The translations under genes were made by a program, and so were the position numbers. Of a stretch of DNA of 17,228 bases, positions 14,718 through 17,228 are shown one piece after another. The stretch covers positions 1 through 17,228 of the forward strand of contig JBCDIQ010000080.1 of the NCBI GenBank assembly GCA_039024295.1. The letters run 5' to 3'. Numbering within the stretch: the first letter of the stretch is position 1; every line of letters starts with the position of its first letter. The stretch is from JBCDIQ01 sp039024295. GTDB lineage: Bacteria; Bacteroidota; Bacteroidia; J057. The notes under the pieces were generated by a model, which worked only from the letters and a program-made list of their open reading frames with translations, had not been told where the DNA came from and searched no databases.

Positions 14718-15218
14718 ATGCAACTTTCAAAGCTACTGGCTAAGCACTTCCGAGAGGTGATCTTCGGAGGAAACTGGACTTGGTCCAACCTTCAGGATGG
14801 CGTCAAAGATGTGACCTGGCAACAGGCAGTACAGAAAGTGGAATCTTTCCATACCATTGCCGTCCTGGTTTTCCACATCCATTATTTCATTGAGGCAATC
14901 CTGAAAGTGCTTCAAAACCAACCCCTTGATTCACATGACAAAGAAAGCTTTAATTTGCCCCCAATAACTTCACAGGAAGATTGGGAATCTTTATTGACCA
15001 GGGTATGGGAGGATGCGGAGCTGTTTGCCAATTTGGTTGAACAACTACCAGAGGAACAGTTTTCTGCCACTTTTGTCAAAGAAAAGTACGGCGACTACTA
15101 CCGGAACATTCAGGGGGTAATTGAGCATACCCATTATCATTTGGGGCAAATTGTGGTGTTGAAGCAGTTATTATCCAATAGTTCTAAAACCAAAAAGGAT
15201 GCCATTGAAAAAGCATAA
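14718..15218 (+). CDS. DinB-like four-helix-bundle protein
   Basis: This 166-aa alpha-helical protein is of the DinB/YfiT superfamily (DUF1572-like). The opening REVIFGGNWTWSNLQDGVKDVTW and the HTHYHLGQIVVLK helix near the C-terminus are characteristic. The likely metal-binding histidines are H53 (in FHIHYF), H137 and H141. Members of the superfamily are thiol-dependent transferases or are uncharacterised, and many are damage- or stress-inducible. The sequence does not say which role applies here. The length is normal for the family. The stop codon is part of a long hairpin that seems to serve the convergent regulator gene. Confidence 0.8.
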   Translation: MQLSKLLAKHFREVIFGGNWTWSNLQDGVKDVTWQQAVQKVESFHTIAVLVFHIHYFIEAILKVLQNQPLDSHDKESFNLPPITSQEDWESLLTRVWEDAELFANLVEQLPEEQFSATFVKEKYGDYYRNIQGVIEHTHYHLGQIVVLKQLLSNSSKTKKDAIEKA

Positions 15219-15250
15219 CCACCCGGCCATGCTGGCCTGAGGGGGTTATG
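15208..15250 (-). terminator. Terminator of the kinase-regulator operon
   Basis: CATAACC (15214-15220) pairs perfectly with GGTTATG (15244-15250). Inside it, CCC pairs with GGG and GGCCA with TGGCC around a TGC loop, making about 15 pairs with small bulges. On the minus strand the stem is followed by C and TTTTT (A-run at 15208-15212), fitting termination of the LytTR gene. On the plus strand no close T-run follows. The stem includes the DinB-like stop codon. Confidence 0.7.
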
Positions 15251-15281
15251 AGAATGCTCAACAATGAAAAAGATTTTTTGC

Positions 15282-16007
15282 TCACAAAAACGGCAACTTG
15301 GCTTTAACCTCCTTACGCAGTGCTTTACTTACCTCAAAATTGCGATCTCCCAGGATGATCGTTCCGGGACTTTCCCAGGCAGTCACCAAGGATTTGTTTA
15401 CGATCTGTCGCTGGTTGATTCGTATGAAATCTTCCAGTGGATTGTCCCGGAGAAACTTTGCCAAAGAAAGTGCCTTCATGTAATTCCGGCCAGAGGTAGT
15501 ATGAACGGTCAGGTATTGGTTATCGGATTCTATCAGCACGATGTCTGATAGGGCTACCTTTTCGTGTTTAGCTCCATTAGGCAGCAACATAAAATCATCC
15601 GCTGGTACCAAAATCGGCGGCTGTACGACCTGAGACCGAAATGCCTTGTCTACAGCGGAGAGGATGTCAATCGGCTCATATGGTTTTGTCAGATAAGTAT
15701 GGTAATCGGTATGGGCTACCTTATTCAACATGTAGGTATCCTTGTATGCTGTGAGATAAATCACCGGTATGTCATAAGATTGCTGGATCGCTGTGGTAGT
15801 TTGAATACCATCCAATTGCCCTTTGCCATGTTCAAGGTTTACGTCCATGATGATCAGGTCGGGCTGGCAATTGGGGACTTGTGCTATTGCTTCTTCTCCT
15901 GACAACACACTTCCTACGACCGCATACCCGTGCTTTTCCAGAATCAGCTTTAGATGATCGTTAGACAAGGAATCATCTTCTACAATGAATATTTTCTGCT
16001 TGTTCAT
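15282..16007 (-). CDS. LytTR-family response regulator
   Basis: This 241-aa cytoplasmic transcription factor has an N-terminal receiver domain at about residues 4-120. Its acidic pair is D11 and D12, the phosphoacceptor is D55 (IIMDVNL), followed by T86, Y105 and K108-P109. A LytTR DNA-binding domain follows at about 145-241, with IVLIESDNQYLTVHT, the helix ALSLAKFL and FIRINQRQIVNKS. The phosphorylation residues are all intact. It starts 11 bp after the stop of the sensor kinase gene, so the two are cotranscribed and very probably form one phosphorelay. A strong hairpin terminator lies just beyond the stop. The regulated genes are not evident, and the pair is not flanked by a transporter or cell-wall gene in this window. 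Confidence 0.93.
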   Translation of the reverse strand: MNKQKIFIVEDDSLSNDHLKLILEKHGYAVVGSVLSGEEAIAQVPNCQPDLIIMDVNLEHGKGQLDGIQTTTAIQQSYDIPVIYLTAYKDTYMLNKVAHTDYHTYLTKPYEPIDILSAVDKAFRSQVVQPPILVPADDFMLLPNGAKHEKVALSDIVLIESDNQYLTVHTTSGRNYMKALSLAKFLRDNPLEDFIRINQRQIVNKSLVTAWESPGTIILGDRNFEVSKALRKEVKAKLPFL

Positions 16008-16018
16008 AAGAAAATAGC

Positions 16019-17228
16019 TCAGATGTACTGGAACTTCAGGATGTATTTGACTTTCCCATCTGTATCCGACACTAAATGACCGCGAAGCTGGCGGATTTGA
16101 GACTGTACCAGCCCTTGCCCAAATGAGCCCTGCCGAATATCCTCTTTATTGAAGCCCGGACCATTATCCTCGTACTCCAGCACCATCTGATCGTTCCCTA
16201 TTTTATTCACCGCTACTCTAATGGTTGGCTGCTCGGTAAATGGAACTGCGTATTTCAGGGAATTGGTGATCCATTCATTAAGAATCAACGCTAAGGAAAG
16301 CGCTTCACTGGTTCGGATATTGAGGGGAGCAATTTCTTCCCTGAGGATTAGTTCGTGATGGGTTACATCCGCAAGCGATTTGACCTGTGCAATGAGCTTA
16401 GATAGGTAATCATTAAGGTTCACTTCACCCCGGTTTACCTCTGTAGGTTGTTGGTCAAGTATTTTGTGTAACAGAGCTAATGCGCTGATTCTGGAGCGTG
16501 TGGCCCCCAATGCCTGCTTAACGCCTTCATCTACCTCGCGCTCTGTCTGCAAAGCCACCATGCTATTGAGCAGGTTAAGGTTATTTTTAACCCTGTGCTG
16601 AAGCTCTCCATGGAGGTGTTGAATGTAGACCTTGTCTTTTTGTTCACGCTCCTTGGCAGTTTTTTCTACCTTCCGTCGTCGATTGAAGCTGAAAGCCAGC
16701 ACAGATAAAACCGCCACCAAAGAACCACCAACTGCCAGGTAGCTTGATGATTTTTGTTGCTCGAGTTGTTTTTCCTGGAAAATAACTTGGTTTTCAGCAA
16801 CTATGATTTTGAGCGAATCCGCTTTGATCTTGGTTTTGTATTCTGTCTCAAGGCGGCCAACATTTTCCAGGGCAATTCCCCGGTACAAACTATCGGCATA
16901 TTCCTGATACGCACCCAGGAACTCAGCAGACTTTACAACCTCATTTTCATGTGCAAGAATTTGTGATTTTATCAATAAAGCCTGGCTGTAGAAAGTAGGT
17001 AATTTTTGAATATCTGGATCATTGAGAAATGTCTCTACTATCTCTCCTGCTTCTTTTATCCTTCCAGTTGCGTAATATGCATTTAAATAACTGACCTTTC
17101 GCTCACGATTTTTTAGGAAATTTTGTGAGAAATTATTAGCGGAATTAGCTTTCGAATATGAAACGTCGCGACGCATTTGATTTATATACCGATTACCTAC
17201 TAGCTGGCTTTGGTCAGGCCACTGCCAC
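16019..17228 (-). CDS. HisKA_2-type sensor histidine kinase, 5' end outside the window
   Basis: The frame is open to the right edge, so the N-terminus is missing. An internal ATG at 17176 gives 385 residues, used for numbering. From there a helical, TPR-like region covers about 20-100. A coiled coil covers 100-142, one transmembrane helix about 146-164, and the HisKA_2 dimerisation helix carries H194 in ELQHRVKNNL. The ATPase domain has an N-box (N300, E301, N305), DNGPG (337-341) and FGQGL (352-356). All catalytic residues are present. TPR-containing kinases of this layout are common in Bacteroidota, usually with a periplasmic or outer TPR sensor and a cytoplasmic kinase. A signal peptide and further TPRs probably lie beyond the window. 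It is followed after 11 bp by its LytTR partner. The stimulus is unknown. Confidence 0.92.
   Translation of the reverse strand, partial: WQWPDQSQLVGNRYINQMRRDVSYSKANSANNFSQNFLKNRERKVSYLNAYYATGRIKEAGEIVETFLNDPDIQKLPTFYSQALLIKSQILAHENEVVKSAEFLGAYQEYADSLYRGIALENVGRLETEYKTKIKADSLKIIVAENQVIFQEKQLEQQKSSSYLAVGGSLVAVLSVLAFSFNRRRKVEKTAKEREQKDKVYIQHLHGELQHRVKNNLNLLNSMVALQTEREVDEGVKQALGATRSRISALALLHKILDQQPTEVNRGEVNLNDYLSKLIAQVKSLADVTHHELILREEIAPLNIRTSEALSLALILNEWITNSLKYAVPFTEQPTIRVAVNKIGNDQMVLEYEDNGPGFNKEDIRQGSFGQGLVQSQIRQLRGHLVSDTDGKVKYILKFQYI

Noticed and set aside
1..17228. CRISPR array, tRNA/rRNA, insertion sequence, phage or defence island
   Set aside because: No regularly spaced repeats, cloverleaf genes, transposase, integrase or recognisable defence proteins were found on either strand.

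Overview
The window looks like ordinary chromosomal DNA from a member of the Bacteroidota, most likely a Cytophagales-type bacterium. Four observations support this. The L33-type ribosomal protein gene is followed by the small DUF4295 gene, a Bacteroidota arrangement. A secreted beta-helix protein ends in a type IX secretion (T9SS) sorting domain. A two-component pair combines a HisKA_2 kinase with a LytTR regulator. Several start sites carry the Bacteroidota -7 box TAnnTTTG and have no clear Shine-Dalgarno sequence. Species cannot be named from this sequence alone. I see no rRNA, tRNA, CRISPR array, insertion sequence, prophage or plasmid functions.

Layout. 1-3639 (+) is the 3' part of a very large, unrecognised, beta-rich protein. 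A hairpin terminator and a promoter separate it from rpmG (L33) and DUF4295 (3727-4083), which end at a strong terminator. A DUF2064-type glycosyltransferase (4152-4751, +) then meets a CapD/WbpM-like nucleotide-sugar 4,6-dehydratase (4746-5738, -) tail to tail. Next are a T9SS-exported, internally duplicated beta-helix protein (5860-8163, -) and, divergent from it, a RecQ-family helicase (8274-10232, +). The helicase overlaps folK (10206-10673, -) by 27 bp. A 75-aa two-helix membrane protein (10750-10977, +) and a mannosyl-3-phosphoglycerate-phosphatase-like HAD protein (11090-11923, +) follow. The HAD gene converges on an IscA/ErpA-type Fe-S carrier (11927-12274, -). A probable 39-aa membrane peptide (12368-12487, -) lies behind it. 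A radical SAM enzyme resembling archaeal tetraether lipid synthase (12686-14104, +) converges on a cyclophilin (14109-14549, -). The window closes with a DinB-like protein (14718-15218, +), a bidirectionally placed hairpin, and the LytTR regulator with its sensor kinase (15282-17228, -), the kinase being cut by the window edge.

The genes are mostly single housekeeping or accessory units, not one pathway. The only clear functional units are rpmG-DUF4295 (ribosome) and the kinase-regulator operon (signalling). The items most worth a second look are the Tes-like radical SAM protein with its structured and repeat-containing upstream region, the HAD phosphatase whose motif-III lysine appears to be glutamate, the 39-aa membrane peptide with its own -7 box, and the large unrecognised protein at the left edge. 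I found no convincing new multi-gene system.
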